A stretch of 64,000 nucleotides of DNA from an uncultured Erythrobacter sp. (GCA_947494705.1 CANLVN010000002.1:806001-870000); one strand, 5' to 3'; shown: positions 20,850 through 31,583, counted from the first letter of the stretch. Numbers and translations: made by a program. The notes: generated from the letters alone by a model not told the origin.

Positions 20850-21983
20850 CTAGAACGCGCCGAGCAATATAAGCGCCTGGAAGAAGAGCCCGATCACGAT
20901 CCAGATGAACGCGCTCACGGCGAAAAGCCGCCAGATCGCCGAAAAGCGGGAAAGGTCGTAGGTGTAGCGCAGCTGTTTGTAGACGTGGATCGGGGGCACG
21001 AAAACGAGCAGCAAGGCCGCGATCCAACCCCAGCTTGGTACCAGCACGAAGAGCGAGGCGGTGATGAAGAGCAGCGACATGAAGCTGAGCGAGTAGGTGA
21101 CGAAGATCGCGTGGTCATACGCCTTGAACCGGCGTTTCCATGCGAAGATCAGCCACACGAAGGGGATCGAAAGCGGGATGAGGAGCCAACTGAACTTATA
21201 CCCGTTGGCTTGCAGCTTGTAGAGCATTAACCCCGGATTATCTTTCCACTTCTTGATGATACCCTTGTCGATGGCCTCGACACCGGTGATGTTGGCGTTG
21301 AAGCCGTCATTCTCCCTGATGGCGATGGGAAAGCTGTCTTCTTCGAGCTCCTCATTCGCCGCAGCGTCAGTCTCAGGAGTTATCGTGCCGACGGCGGCTA
21401 GGCCGGTCTGCTGGTCGCGAAGCTCGGTCTGCCGTTCCTCCAGCCTCGCTCTTTCCTCCGGTGCCAGGTCCGCTCCTTCGAGTTCCCTGTCGACCTCTTC
21501 GAGCGCAGCGTCCACCCGCTCGGCCTGATCGTCGACGGCCTGCTCGAACTGCGCAGGGCTAAGGCCGCCCAGGTCGCTTGGCACGGTCAGTCCGACCATC
21601 TGGAACACGGCGAACATCGCGAAGACGGTGAACAGGAACATCGCCATCGGGCTGACGAACTTGGCGCGCTCGCCGTCGATATAGCGGCGCGTAAGCTGGC
21701 CCGGCTTGAACAACAGGAGCGGCAGGGTCGACCAGAACTTGCCGTCGAGATGCAGGACGCCGTGAAGCAGGTCATGGCCGATGGCGGCAAGAGACCGGTG
21801 GACATGCCGCTTTTGCCCGCATTCGGGGCAATAGGTGCTGGCGACGGTTGCGCCGCAATTGGCGCATTCCTGGGGCTCGAAATGACCGGCATCACCGGCA
21901 TTCTTGCCGTTGTCGCGCTCGACAGCGCGGCCCGCCAGCGCGCCCTCGATCGCTCCGCCTATTCCTTCGGCAATCTCGTTCAT
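20850..21983 (-). CDS. DUF3667-type membrane protein with N-terminal zinc ribbon
   Basis: CANCGATVASTYCPECGQKRHVHRSLAAIGHDLLHGVLHLDGKFWSTLPLLLFKPGQLTRRYIDGERAKFVSP; C-terminal TM helices. Confidence 0.83.
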   Translation of the reverse strand: MNEIAEGIGGAIEGALAGRAVERDNGKNAGDAGHFEPQECANCGATVASTYCPECGQKRHVHRSLAAIGHDLLHGVLHLDGKFWSTLPLLLFKPGQLTRRYIDGERAKFVSPMAMFLFTVFAMFAVFQMVGLTVPSDLGGLSPAQFEQAVDDQAERVDAALEEVDRELEGADLAPEERARLEERQTELRDQQTGLAAVGTITPETDAAANEELEEDSFPIAIRENDGFNANITGVEAIDKGIIKKWKDNPGLMLYKLQANGYKFSWLLIPLSIPFVWLIFAWKRRFKAYDHAIFVTYSLSFMSLLFITASLFVLVPSWGWIAALLLVFVPPIHVYKQLRYTYDLSRFSAIWRLFAVSAFIWIVIGLFFQALILLGAF

Positions 21984-22042
21984 CGCGGCCGTCCCCTGTC
22001 GTGCTGCGGTGCACTATAGGGCTTGGATGCCATCGCGCAAAG

Positions 22043-22774
22043 TTACCCCTTGGCGAGTTTGCGCTCGATTGCGGTCCAGAGCTGGGCAAAAGCGCGAGCA
22101 GCCGGGGAGCGCGGAGCGAAAGCGCCGACCGGCTTGCGTTCCACCGCGCATTGCTCGATCGCGCTGGCCAAGGGCACGACGGGCCACTTCGGATTGGCTT
22201 CGCGCACTTGCTTATGCAGGTTACGGCGCATGTCGATCATCGACAGGACCGGCAGGATCGGCGGGTGGCCTTTCCCGCTCCCACGCACTTCCTCGACAAC
22301 GAGATCCAGAGCGCGAGCCGATAGCGGGGAGGGCGGCAGCGGCACGATCACCACATCGGCGGCGCGCATCACCTGCTGGCTCACCTCGTTCAACACAGGC
22401 GGGCAATCGAAGATGATCCGCTCATAATCCTTGCGCAGCGTCTGGGTCAGTTTGTCCAGCCGCTTCTTCTTGCCGATCCGGTCGAATTGCCGGTCTAGAG
22501 TACGGATGCTTTCGTCGGCGGGCAGGAGGTGAAGGTTGTCGTAATCGGTTTTCTGCACCAGCTTGGCGGGATCGCGATCGCGGTCGAAAACGCTCTGTGC
22601 CGTGCGCTTTCTCCTAGGCTCGACGCCAAGCAGGAACCCGGAACCGTTGGCCGGGTCGAGATCCCATAGCAGGGTTTCGCGCCGCGAGATGTTCGACGCG
22701 CACCAGGCAAGGTTTACCGCAAAGGTCGTCTTTCCGACCCCGCCCTTGACGCTGTAGACTGCAATCGACGCCAT
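22043..22774 (-). CDS. ParA/MinD-superfamily ATPase (orphan)
   Basis: MASIAVYSVKGGVGKTTFAVNLAWCAS (deviant Walker A), RIIFDCPPVLNEVSQQVMRAADVVIVPLPPSPLS. Confidence 0.9.
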   Translation of the reverse strand: MASIAVYSVKGGVGKTTFAVNLAWCASNISRRETLLWDLDPANGSGFLLGVEPRRKRTAQSVFDRDRDPAKLVQKTDYDNLHLLPADESIRTLDRQFDRIGKKKRLDKLTQTLRKDYERIIFDCPPVLNEVSQQVMRAADVVIVPLPPSPLSARALDLVVEEVRGSGKGHPPILPVLSMIDMRRNLHKQVREANPKWPVVPLASAIEQCAVERKPVGAFAPRSPAARAFAQLWTAIERKLAKG

Positions 22775-22922
22775 TGCGCTAGCGCTCACTCTCCCTTGTG
22801 TGACGCCTTGGTCACAGGATATTTTGTTACCTGCTCGCCGCGTAATCGCAAGGCAGCGCGCGCGAGTGTAACAATCCTGTCACGTCACCCGATTCTGTCA
22901 TAGGCATAGAGCGCAAATACGA

Positions 22923-22949
22923 AAAAGGCCGCCAATCAGGCGGCCTTTT
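22923..22949 (-). terminator. Rho-independent terminator downstream of rpoZ
   Basis: AAAAGGCCGCC-AATCA-GGCGGCCTTTT perfect 11-bp stem; second hairpin GGGACA-GTT-TGTCCC at 22956-22970. Confidence 0.85.
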
Positions 22950-22986
22950 CATTTCGGGACAGTTTGTCCCAATCGTTGGAAGTCGA

Positions 22987-23331
22987 TCAACCGTCGTAAT
23001 CGGCGCCGATCGAGGTCGAGCGGGTCGGTGCGCTTGCGGTGATGCGCAGTGCCTCTGCCGACTGGCTCAGTGAACCGATTTCATCGGCGTCGTCTTCGTC
23101 GTCGGGCAGGATCTTCTGCAGGTTGGTGACCAGCGATTCCTGCAGTTCCTTGGGCTTGACCGTCTGTTCGGCGATCTCGCGCAGGGCGACGACAGGGTTC
23201 TTGTCACGGTCGCGGTCGACGGTCAGTTCGCTGCCACCGGAGATTTCGCGCGCACGCTGTGCGGCGAGCAATACGAGGTCGAAGCGGTTGGGAACCTTGT
23301 CGACGCAATCTTCAACGGTAACGCGTGCCAT
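22987..23331 (-). CDS. rpoZ: DNA-directed RNA polymerase omega subunit
   Basis: [54 protein letters not shown]; start trimmed to ATG 23331. Confidence 0.96.
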   Translation of the reverse strand: MARVTVEDCVDKVPNRFDLVLLAAQRAREISGGSELTVDRDRDKNPVVALREIAEQTVKPKELQESLVTNLQKILPDDEDDADEIGSLSQSAEALRITASAPTRSTSIGADYDG

Positions 23332-23439
23332 CCTGGGCGATCCTTGCAAAACAGTTTGTCGGGAAGACACCCACCTAGGGAACCGACCCTCGCTAGTCAA
23401 GAAAATGCAACCAAACGCGCTTCCGTTGGTATCATTCCC

Positions 23440-24672
23440 GTGACTTCCAAAAACAAGCCAGAATGGTCGAAGCCCTATAGCGACCCCGAGCCCTTCGAGG
23501 TCTCGGCGCACGGGCATACATTCACATTTTACCCCAAGGGGGCGGACCGGCTCGAAGCTCTGATCGACCTGATCGGCTGGGCCAAGGAAACGCTCGACTG
23601 CTTCTGGTTCCTCTACGACGAAGACGAGACGGGAAAGCGGGTGCTCGACGCGCTCACCCAGGCGGTAAAGCGCGGTGTGAAAGTACGGCTCTATATCGAC
23701 GCCTTCGGAAGCGGCGCCGAGCCGGAATTCTTCAAGCCATTCGAGGAAGCCGGAGGAACCTTCGCGCGTTTCCAGGCCCAGAAGTCGAAGCGTTTCCTGA
23801 TCCGCAACCACCAGAAGATGGCAATCGCCGACAACGAGCGCGTGATGGCGGGCGGGTTCAACATCTCCGACCACTATTTCGCACCGCCGTCCGAGAACGG
23901 TTGGAACGATCTGGGCGTGCACATCACCGGGCCGTTGGTCCAGCGATATACCGACTGGTACAAGTGCATCCACGAATGGGTCAGTTCGGACGGGTCGGAG
24001 TTCCGCCGGATCCGCGAGATGGTGCGTGACTGGGACCCGGGCGATGGCCCGGTCCGCCTGATCATGGGTGGGCCGACTTCGGTCACCAGCGCGTGGGCGC
24101 GGGCTTTCAAGCGCGATCTCGCGGCAGCCGAACGGATCGACGTGGTGACCGCCTATTTCTCCCCACCGCGCAGCGTGCGACGGGTGCTGCGACGGGCCGC
24201 GACGCATAAGAATCTGCGGATGATCCTCGCCAGCAAGTCCGACTTCGAGATAACGGTGCTCGCCGCGCGACTACACTACAAGCGGTTGCTGCGTGCCGGC
24301 ACGAAACTGTTCGAGTATCAGCCCAGCAAGCTGCACATGAAATTGTACGTTCTCGACGATGTCTGCCATTTCGGCAGCGGCAATCTCGACATGCGTTCGG
24401 TGCGGCTAAATCTCGAAGTCATGGTCCGGGTCGAGGATGCCGAAATGGCCGAAAAGCTGCGGGGCCTGATGGATCACATGGAGGAGCGCAGCCGCCCGAT
24501 CGACAAGACGTGGTACAAGCAATATGCAGGCATCACCGACAAGGCCCGCTGGCTTGTCAGTTCCTTCATGCTCCGCTTCCTCGACTACAAGCTCAGCCGC
24601 GAGTTCAATCTCGGCCCCTCGAAGCTCAAGAATGCCAGCCTCTCCCACAAAGGCGAGAAAGCCGACAACTAG
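23440..24672 (+). CDS. Phospholipase D-like / cardiolipin synthase-like protein
   Basis: Two HxK(x)4D motifs: [22 protein letters not shown] and [23 protein letters not shown]; likely GTG start 23440. Confidence 0.88.
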   Translation: MTSKNKPEWSKPYSDPEPFEVSAHGHTFTFYPKGADRLEALIDLIGWAKETLDCFWFLYDEDETGKRVLDALTQAVKRGVKVRLYIDAFGSGAEPEFFKPFEEAGGTFARFQAQKSKRFLIRNHQKMAIADNERVMAGGFNISDHYFAPPSENGWNDLGVHITGPLVQRYTDWYKCIHEWVSSDGSEFRRIREMVRDWDPGDGPVRLIMGGPTSVTSAWARAFKRDLAAAERIDVVTAYFSPPRSVRRVLRRAATHKNLRMILASKSDFEITVLAARLHYKRLLRAGTKLFEYQPSKLHMKLYVLDDVCHFGSGNLDMRSVRLNLEVMVRVEDAEMAEKLRGLMDHMEERSRPIDKTWYKQYAGITDKARWLVSSFMLRFLDYKLSREFNLGPSKLKNASLSHKGEKADN

Positions 24673-24678
24673 CGCTGG

Positions 24679-26196
24679 CTACTCCTCTACGTTCCAGCTC
24701 GAGTAGTCGCGCATGTTGGGCGAGGTGAACTTGGTGATCTCGCTCTGGAAGTGGAGCGGGACATTGCCGGTCGAACCGTGGCGCTGCTTCGCAACGATCA
24801 GCGTCGCCTTGTTCTTCACCTCGAGATACTCGGCCTCCCACTGCGCATACTTTTCCTGAACATCGATGCTGCTCGACCCGTCGGGGTTGGGCATGTCGGG
24901 GCGCACGGCTTCCTTGTAATAGTCGGCGCGGTAGATGAACCAGACCATGTCGGCGTCCTGCTCGATAGAGCCGGATTCGCGCAGGTCGGAGAGCATCGGC
25001 TTCTTGTCGTCGCGCTGCTCGACCGCACGGCTTAGCTGCGAGAGTGCGATTACCGGCACGCTCAATTCCTTGGCGAGCGTTTTCAGTCCGCGGCTGATTT
25101 CCGAAATCTCGTTGACGCGGTTGTCGTTGGCGCGGCCCGATCCTTGCAGCAGCTGCAGGTAGTCGACCACGATCAGGCCGATATCGTGCCGCCGCTTCAA
25201 TCGCCGCGCGCGGGTGCGCAGCCCGCCGATGGTGAGCGCCGGCGTGTCGTCGATGTATAGGGGCAGTTCGGAAAGGCGCTGGCTGGCGAAGCTCAGCTTC
25301 TGGAAATCGTCGCGGGTGAGCGTACCCGAACGCAGCGCTTCGGAAGACACTTCGGATTGTTCGGCAAGGATACGCGTCGCGAGCTGGTCGGCGCTCATTT
25401 CGAGGCTGAAAAAGGCGGTCGGCGCGCCGTAATTGTGCTCGCCTCCGTCGCGTTGCCACCTCAGGTGTTCCTCGGCGCAGTTGAAGGCGATGTTGGTCGC
25501 AAGCGAGGTCTTGCCCATGCCGGGCCGCCCGGCGAGGATGATAAGGTCGGATTCGTGAAGACCGGCGGTCTTGCTGTCGATGGTTTCGAGGCCGGTCGTC
25601 TTGCCAGACAGTCCGCCGCCCGAATTCATCGCCGCTTCGACCATCTTGATCGCGGTCAGCGACGCTTCCCGGAAGGTCGAGGCCTCGTTGCCGCTCGCCG
25701 CGCCTTCGGCCACGCGGAACAGGTCCGCCTCGGCCTGACTGATGCGATCCATCGGGTCGGTTTCTTCCGAGGTGTCGAGCGCCCCTTCGACGAGGCCTCG
25801 CCCGACGCTCACCAATTCGCGCAACAGCGCAAGGTCGTAGATCTGCTGCGCCAGTTCGCGCGGGGCCAGAAGCCCGGCGCCGTTTGCGGTCAGCTGCGCC
25901 AGGTATTTCGGTCCGCCCAGCTCCTTGAGCGCCTCGTCCGCCTCGAAATGCGGGCGCAATGTCACCGGCGAGGCGGTGGCGTTGCGCTCAATCATCTTGA
26001 GGATCCGGTCGAAGATTCGCTCGTGCAGCGGCTCGAAGAAGTGATCGGGCCGGATCGGGGTCTGCAATTCCTCGATCACGCGGTTGTCGATCAGGACAGC
26101 ACCCAGGAACGCCGCCTCGGCTTCAAGGTTCGAGGGAAGCTTGCGCGCGGTGTCGGTCGAGTTTTCGACGAGAGAGAGTGCAGTGGGTTCGGACAT
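24679..26196 (-). CDS. dnaB: Replicative DNA helicase DnaB
   Basis: NLEAEAAFLGAVLIDNRVIEE; LIILAGRPGMGKTSLATNIAFNCA; VVDYLQLLQGSGR; SQLSRAVEQRDDKKPMLSDLRESGSIEQDADMV. Confidence 0.98.
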   Translation of the reverse strand: MSEPTALSLVENSTDTARKLPSNLEAEAAFLGAVLIDNRVIEELQTPIRPDHFFEPLHERIFDRILKMIERNATASPVTLRPHFEADEALKELGGPKYLAQLTANGAGLLAPRELAQQIYDLALLRELVSVGRGLVEGALDTSEETDPMDRISQAEADLFRVAEGAASGNEASTFREASLTAIKMVEAAMNSGGGLSGKTTGLETIDSKTAGLHESDLIILAGRPGMGKTSLATNIAFNCAEEHLRWQRDGGEHNYGAPTAFFSLEMSADQLATRILAEQSEVSSEALRSGTLTRDDFQKLSFASQRLSELPLYIDDTPALTIGGLRTRARRLKRRHDIGLIVVDYLQLLQGSGRANDNRVNEISEISRGLKTLAKELSVPVIALSQLSRAVEQRDDKKPMLSDLRESGSIEQDADMVWFIYRADYYKEAVRPDMPNPDGSSSIDVQEKYAQWEAEYLEVKNKATLIVAKQRHGSTGNVPLHFQSEITKFTSPNMRDYSSWNVEE

Positions 26197-26332
26197 TGGC
26201 CCTAGATGCGCCCGTCCTGCCATCCGACGCAAGCGCTAGAAGCATCTATTTTCGGTTCAGCCATTGTGGATTGCGGGGATGGAATGTCGAAATGCTTGAA
26301 ACCTGCCCCCTGCATCTGCGAAGGCAACGCCG

Positions 26333-26839
26333 ATGACAGCCCCGCCAACCGATTCCGCGAACGCGCATCGCATTGCCCACATCGAGCTCGATGAAGAGAC
26401 GATCCTGTGGCGCAATGCCGATGTCGAACAGGAACGGCGCGTCGCGATCTACGATCTGATCGAGGAAAACACCTTCAAGCCGGTTCGCAGCGCCGAGCGC
26501 GGGGCGAAGGGCCCATACCGGTTGAAGCTGGCGGTGCGAGACGGTCGGCTGGCGATGGAAATTGCCGACGACGATGGCGCGGAGCTGGAAACGCTCCTCA
26601 TCGGCCTTGCGCGCTTCCGCCGACCGATCCGCGAATATTTCGCGATCTGCGACAGCTATTACCAGGCGATCCGCAAGGCGACTCCGGCAGAGATCGAGAC
26701 GATCGACATGGCCCGGCGCGGCATTCACAACGATGCTGCAGAATTGCTGGTCGAGCGGCTTGAGGGGAAGGTTGAAACCGACTTTGCCACCGCGCGGCGG
26801 CTCTTCACGCTCATCTGCGTCCTGCATATCAAAGGCTGA
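26333..26839 (+). CDS. UPF0262 family protein
   Basis: RIAHIELDEETILWRNADVEQERRVAIYDLIEENTFKP...ETIDMARRGIHNDAAELLVERLEGKVETDFATARRLFTLICVLH. Confidence 0.9.
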   Translation: MTAPPTDSANAHRIAHIELDEETILWRNADVEQERRVAIYDLIEENTFKPVRSAERGAKGPYRLKLAVRDGRLAMEIADDDGAELETLLIGLARFRRPIREYFAICDSYYQAIRKATPAEIETIDMARRGIHNDAAELLVERLEGKVETDFATARRLFTLICVLHIKG

Positions 26840-26845
26840 TCCGTA

Positions 26846-27571
26846 ATGGCGCGCCGGGGGCGAAAGCGAAGCCGCAGCAACGGCAGGGTCGGGCGTTGGC
26901 TCGTGCGGCTGGTCGCAGTCGTGACGCTGGTCGCTATCGTCTTTGCGGTCTGGCTTTGGTGGGACATGCGCAGCTGGCGCCCCGACCCTTCGCTTTATCC
27001 CGAACAAGGGGCGGTGGTGCCAACCCAGCCGCATTACACCAACCTCGTGACGCTCAAGGCGGTTGGCGCGCAATTCGCCTATCTGCGCCTTGCGCCCGAT
27101 CCGCGTTCGCCGGACGAGGATTTCGGCGACCGATATTCGCGCGCGCTCGAAGCGGGCATCCCGGTCGGGGTGCTCCTGCCCTTCGACCCGTGCATTCCCG
27201 CCGATCCGCAAAGCGCGCTATTCGTCCAGATGGTCCCGCGCAACGATGCGCTTATGCGGCCTGCGATCGAGCTTTCGCACACTGCCGCAACCTGCGCTTC
27301 CGAGGTGAGCGATGCGGCTGTCGAGAGTGAGTTGCTTATCCTCATCAACCAGGTCGAGCGTCATGCCGGCAAACCTGTCATCCTCAAGCTATCGCGCGAA
27401 TTCGAAGACGAATATGGCACCGCGCGCACCACGGCGCGCGACCTGTGGCTGGAGCGCGACCGGGCGCGGCCCGATTACGCCGGGCGGCCCTGGCTGCTAT
27501 GGAGCGCGAACAGTCAACGTGTGACCGAAGCGAGCGAGGAGCCGCTGGAATGGGTGGTGGTGCAGAAATGA
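26846..27571 (+). CDS. GH25 (lysozyme)-like protein with apparently degenerate active site
   Basis: One TM helix then LKAVGAQFAYLRLAPD...AGIPVGVLLPFDPC...MVPRNDALMRPAIELSHTAATCA...GKPVILKLSREFEDEY, GH25-like layout. Confidence 0.7.
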   Translation: MARRGRKRSRSNGRVGRWLVRLVAVVTLVAIVFAVWLWWDMRSWRPDPSLYPEQGAVVPTQPHYTNLVTLKAVGAQFAYLRLAPDPRSPDEDFGDRYSRALEAGIPVGVLLPFDPCIPADPQSALFVQMVPRNDALMRPAIELSHTAATCASEVSDAAVESELLILINQVERHAGKPVILKLSREFEDEYGTARTTARDLWLERDRARPDYAGRPWLLWSANSQRVTEASEEPLEWVVVQK

Positions 27572-27990
27572 GCGTAAGCGAGAAGCAATTGATCGAAGCC
27601 GCGCGTGTGGCGCAAGGCAATGCCTATGCCCCCTATTCGGATTACCGTGTCGGCGCGGCGCTGTTGTTCGAAGACGGTGTCATCGTCACTGGCGCCAATG
27701 TCGAGAATGCAAGCTACGGCCTGTCTCTGTGTGCGGAAACCAACGCAGTTTCGAACGCGATGAATGCGGGGCGGCGCGGCGGTCTGGTCGGCGTTGCGGT
27801 AGTAGGGCCTCAGGACAAGGGCGACGGCGCACCGATCACTCCGTGCGGACGATGCCGACAGGTCCTCAACGAACTGGCTGCGCTGGGCGGAACCGACCCG
27901 GAGATTGCGTGCGTCGGTCAGGACGAAGTGCGCCGGGTCAAGCTGTCGGCGCTGCTCCCGCATGCTTTCGGGCCGGATCACCTGGACTAG
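27568..27990 (+). CDS. cdd: Cytidine deaminase
   Basis: ARVAQGNAYAPYSDYRVGAALLFEDG; NVENASYGLSLCAETNAV; TPCGRCRQVLNEL; 4-nt overlap with upstream gene. Confidence 0.95.
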   Translation: MSVSEKQLIEAARVAQGNAYAPYSDYRVGAALLFEDGVIVTGANVENASYGLSLCAETNAVSNAMNAGRRGGLVGVAVVGPQDKGDGAPITPCGRCRQVLNELAALGGTDPEIACVGQDEVRRVKLSALLPHAFGPDHLD

Positions 27991-28090
27991 TCACGCCAAT
28001 GGCATCGCGCTGCGGTATTCGGCGTGGTGGCTTGCCAAGGCACAAAACAACGCCCTGTCCGTTGCAGATGTAACAACAAGGAGACGGGCC

Positions 28091-28609
28091 ATTTTTGTAG
28101 AAGCTTCCTTTCCGGACGCAATCCTTCGTGGACTCATCCTCGCGGCGGTCGCGCTGTTCTGGATGGTCCTTCTCATTCGACTGAACGGGCTTCAGACGCT
28201 TTCGAAGATGACAAATATCGACTTTGTCGCGACGATTGCCTTCGGCTCGCTGATCGCCGGTGCTTCGCAGGCGACCGAATGGACCGGATTTGTGCAGGCG
28301 CTTGCGGCAAATGCCGGGCTGCTCGGGCTTCAGGCGATTATCCTGACGGTCAGGAAACACTCGAAAACGGTCAGTACGGCGCTTGGCAATGAGCCATGCC
28401 TGATCATGAGGAACGGTGAGTTCCAGCGTGACGCGATGATGGCCAATGGTGTCAGGCGTGAAGACGTGATCGCCAAGCTGCGCGAGGCGAACGTCCTGCA
28501 ATTATCGGAAGTGCGAGCAGCTATCCTCGAGACGACGGGCGATGTGTCGGTGCTTCATGGCGAGGCCGAGCTCGACAAGATCCTGCTCGAAGACGTGCGC
28601 GGGACTTAG
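28091..28609 (+). CDS. DUF421 family membrane protein (probable ATT start)
   Basis: LLIRLNGLQTLSKMTNIDFVATIAFGSLIAG typical DUF421; start inferred from AAGGAG at 28078-28083 and absence of a well-placed canonical start. Confidence 0.75.
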   Translation: MFVEASFPDAILRGLILAAVALFWMVLLIRLNGLQTLSKMTNIDFVATIAFGSLIAGASQATEWTGFVQALAANAGLLGLQAIILTVRKHSKTVSTALGNEPCLIMRNGEFQRDAMMANGVRREDVIAKLREANVLQLSEVRAAILETTGDVSVLHGEAELDKILLEDVRGT

Positions 28610-28616
28610 CCCGCCC

Positions 28617-29756
28617 CTATTTCTCCGCCGTTTCCAACCATTCCAGCAACGCTGCGAGGCAGTCGCGAGCGAGCAGTTTGCAGCGTTCGGGCGACCAGCC
28701 CTGTTCGGGCTCGGGAAACTCCGCAAGATCCTTGTACGGCATTTCCAGCGTCATCGCGCAGGCGCCGAAGCGTTCGGCGACCTGATTGGTCGAGATCGCC
28801 AGGTTGGCCTTGCCCGCCGGAGTGACGGGATAGCCCAGCTTGGTCTGGAAATCCGGCGTGCGGCGGTCGAGGATGCGCTGGTAGCGGTAGAATTGCTCGC
28901 CCTGTTCGTCGGTCCAGCTCGGGATGCCTTCAAACCCGGCGAGGAAAACCGCCGGAATCGCTTCATCGCCATGGACGTCCATCGCGTAATCGACGCCGAT
29001 TTCGTCCATCTTCGCACGGATGGCGAGGACTTCGGGTGACTTTTCGGCACTCGGCTCGGCCCATTCGCGGTTGAGGTTGGTGCCGACCGCATTGGTGCGC
29101 AAATGGCCGCGTCGCGAGCCATCGGGGTTGCAGTTGGGCACGATGTGCAGGCGGCAATGCTTGCGCAGGCCACGCGCAATCGGATCACCCGGATCGGTCA
29201 GGCATTCGAGCGCGCCTTCCATCCACCATTCAGCCTGCGTCTCACCGGGATGCTGGCGCGCGTAGAACCAGACCTTTTTGTCGCCTTCCCCCATCTCCAG
29301 CATGTCGAGCGGCTGGCCGTCGAGCGTGGTGGTGAGGCGAACGAGGTCGACGCCTTCACATGCAGCAGCCTCCGCGACGAGATCGTGGTGCCGTTCCATC
29401 GAATAGGGCGCGAAATAGGCGAACCACGCGGTCGGCGCGGCGGGCATATACCGGATCGTCAGCGTGCCGTTGTCTTCATCCTTGTCGAAGGAAGACGCCG
29501 CGCGCGCCCAGTATTCGCGATCCTCGGAGACGCATGCGTCGTAGTCGGGCCAGCCGCCGGGATAGGCGCTGTCGTTCAGGCCCGTGATCTTTAGCGTGAC
29601 TTCTTCTCCCATCGCGCCGGTCACCCGGAAGTGAAACCACTGCGCGAATTCGCTCATGTGGTCCTTCGGGATGGCGAGGCGCGCTGTTCGTCCGTCGATC
29701 GACAGCACTTCGATATTGCCGCTGTCGAAGCCGGCGTCGATGGCGATTTGGGTCAT
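28617..29756 (-). CDS. M14-type cytosolic zinc carboxypeptidase
   Basis: [24 protein letters not shown] (HPGE), [35 protein letters not shown]. Confidence 0.92.
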   Translation of the reverse strand: MTQIAIDAGFDSGNIEVLSIDGRTARLAIPKDHMSEFAQWFHFRVTGAMGEEVTLKITGLNDSAYPGGWPDYDACVSEDREYWARAASSFDKDEDNGTLTIRYMPAAPTAWFAYFAPYSMERHHDLVAEAAACEGVDLVRLTTTLDGQPLDMLEMGEGDKKVWFYARQHPGETQAEWWMEGALECLTDPGDPIARGLRKHCRLHIVPNCNPDGSRRGHLRTNAVGTNLNREWAEPSAEKSPEVLAIRAKMDEIGVDYAMDVHGDEAIPAVFLAGFEGIPSWTDEQGEQFYRYQRILDRRTPDFQTKLGYPVTPAGKANLAISTNQVAERFGACAMTLEMPYKDLAEFPEPEQGWSPERCKLLARDCLAALLEWLETAEK

Positions 29757-30376
29757 TGGGTTTCCTGAAGTTCGTCCGCTGGAATGGTTATGGTCTCGCC
29801 ATTGCCACCGGGGAAGTCGCGGAACAAGGCCGCAGACAGCGCGCGTGCGCTGGCGTCCACATCGGCCAGCGGGCTGTCGGCGGAAATTGCCTGCGTGGCG
29901 CGGCCTTCCCACAGGCTGGCCCCGTTCGCGCCCGAAATACGCACCGAAAGCTCGCTCACCGCGCTGGGCGGGCTTTTCCCGCCGCCAAGGTCGATACCAA
30001 CACCCAGTCCGACGCCGCTACCATAGCTGCCCGTACCCGCGCCGACGCCGACATTGACCGGTCCACGCGAACGCGCCGCGGCGATGGGCTCGCGCGACGT
30101 GCGCACGGTCGCGACCTGGATGCCCGGCCCTTCCTGCCGCACCAGCGTATAGCCAAGACCGCGCAACTCGTTCTGGATCGCGGTGGCAAAGGCGGCCTTG
30201 GCGTTCTGGTTCGAAAGTTCCTCGGGGAAGTAGATCACGATCGGACCCTGGCCGAGCGCAGAGCGATCTTCGGCGACGAAGCGGGTGACCTCGACCGGGC
30301 CGGTAAAGGCGCTGGTGCAACCGGCAAGGGCGGTAGCGGTCAACAGGATTGCGAATGAGCGTGGGATCGTGAGCAT
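29753..30376 (-). CDS. DUF4136-like lipoprotein
   Basis: [33 protein letters not shown] lipobox; C-terminus [17 protein letters not shown]. Confidence 0.75.
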   Translation of the reverse strand: MLTIPRSFAILLTATALAGCTSAFTGPVEVTRFVAEDRSALGQGPIVIYFPEELSNQNAKAAFATAIQNELRGLGYTLVRQEGPGIQVATVRTSREPIAAARSRGPVNVGVGAGTGSYGSGVGLGVGIDLGGGKSPPSAVSELSVRISGANGASLWEGRATQAISADSPLADVDASARALSAALFRDFPGGNGETITIPADELQETQ

Positions 30377-30517
30377 GATATTCTTTCCTCTCGGTTTTCC
30401 CATACAGGCGCGCATTGTCCGGGGCAAAAACATAAGTTGGCGACGGCCTTAACTGGCGATCATGGGCGTTGGATAGCTAAACGGTTTGAAAAGGGATTTG
30501 GTTTACGCCCGTGTCCC

Positions 30518-31564
30518 ATGAATATTGCAACCCGACTTCCTGCCAAGCCTTGCGTCCTGGTGACGGGCGGCGCGGGCTATATCGGCAGCCACGCGGTGCT
30601 GGCCCTTCTCGATGCGGGCTGGCCCGTGGCGGTGATCGACAATCTGTCGACCGGTTTTCGCTTTGCAGTTCCCGAAGGCGTGCCGCTTTACGTGGGCGAT
30701 ATCGAGGATACCACGCTGCTCGAACGCATCTTCGCAGAGCACGAAGTCGCCGCGATCATGCATTTCGCTGGCTCGATCGTGGTGCCTGAAAGCGTTGCCG
30801 ACCCGCTGAAATATTACCACAACAACACCGCCAAGAGCCGTTCGCTGCTCGACGCGGCGGTGAAGGCTGGCGTGCCGCATTTCATATTCTCCTCCACCGC
30901 AGCGACCTATGGGATGCCGGAGGCGGGTGCGGTGAGCGAAGAGACGCCGCAAGTGCCGATCAACCCTTATGGCTGGTCGAAGCTGATGACCGAGCAGATG
31001 CTGGTCGACACCGCCGCTGCGCACCGCATCAATTTCTGCGCGCTGCGCTACTTCAACGTGGCGGGCGCCGACCCGCAGGCGCGCACGGGCCAGTCGACGG
31101 CGGGGGCGACGCATCTCATCAAGGTCGCGCTCGAAGCGGCATTGGGCAAGCGCGACCATGTCGGCGTTTTCGGCACCGACTATGAAACAACCGACGGGAC
31201 GGGGGTGCGCGACTATATTCATGTCAGCGACCTTGCCCAGGCGCACGTGCTGGCGCTCGAAGCGCTCATCGACAAGCCTGAGCGCTCCTTGCGCATGAAT
31301 TGCGGTTACGGGCGCGGCTTTTCCGTTCTCGAAGTGCTCGACGCCGTCGACCGCGTGACGAAACAAAAGATCGAGCGCCGGATGGAGCCGCGCCGCCCCG
31401 GCGATCCCGGAATGCTGATCTCAGACCCCTCGTTGATCCGCGCGACGCTTGACTGGCAGCCGCAATATGACGATCTCGACACCATCGTTACTCACGCTCT
31501 GGCATGGGAGCGCAAACTGGCGCAGCTTCGCGAGAAGGTTGACTTCAACCGATTCGCTGCTTAA
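30518..31564 (+). CDS. galE: UDP-glucose 4-epimerase
   Basis: [64 protein letters not shown]. Confidence 0.95.
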   Translation: MNIATRLPAKPCVLVTGGAGYIGSHAVLALLDAGWPVAVIDNLSTGFRFAVPEGVPLYVGDIEDTTLLERIFAEHEVAAIMHFAGSIVVPESVADPLKYYHNNTAKSRSLLDAAVKAGVPHFIFSSTAATYGMPEAGAVSEETPQVPINPYGWSKLMTEQMLVDTAAAHRINFCALRYFNVAGADPQARTGQSTAGATHLIKVALEAALGKRDHVGVFGTDYETTDGTGVRDYIHVSDLAQAHVLALEALIDKPERSLRMNCGYGRGFSVLEVLDAVDRVTKQKIERRMEPRRPGDPGMLISDPSLIRATLDWQPQYDDLDTIVTHALAWERKLAQLREKVDFNRFAA

Positions 31565-31583
31565 GCGCGCGCCTTGAATTTCC

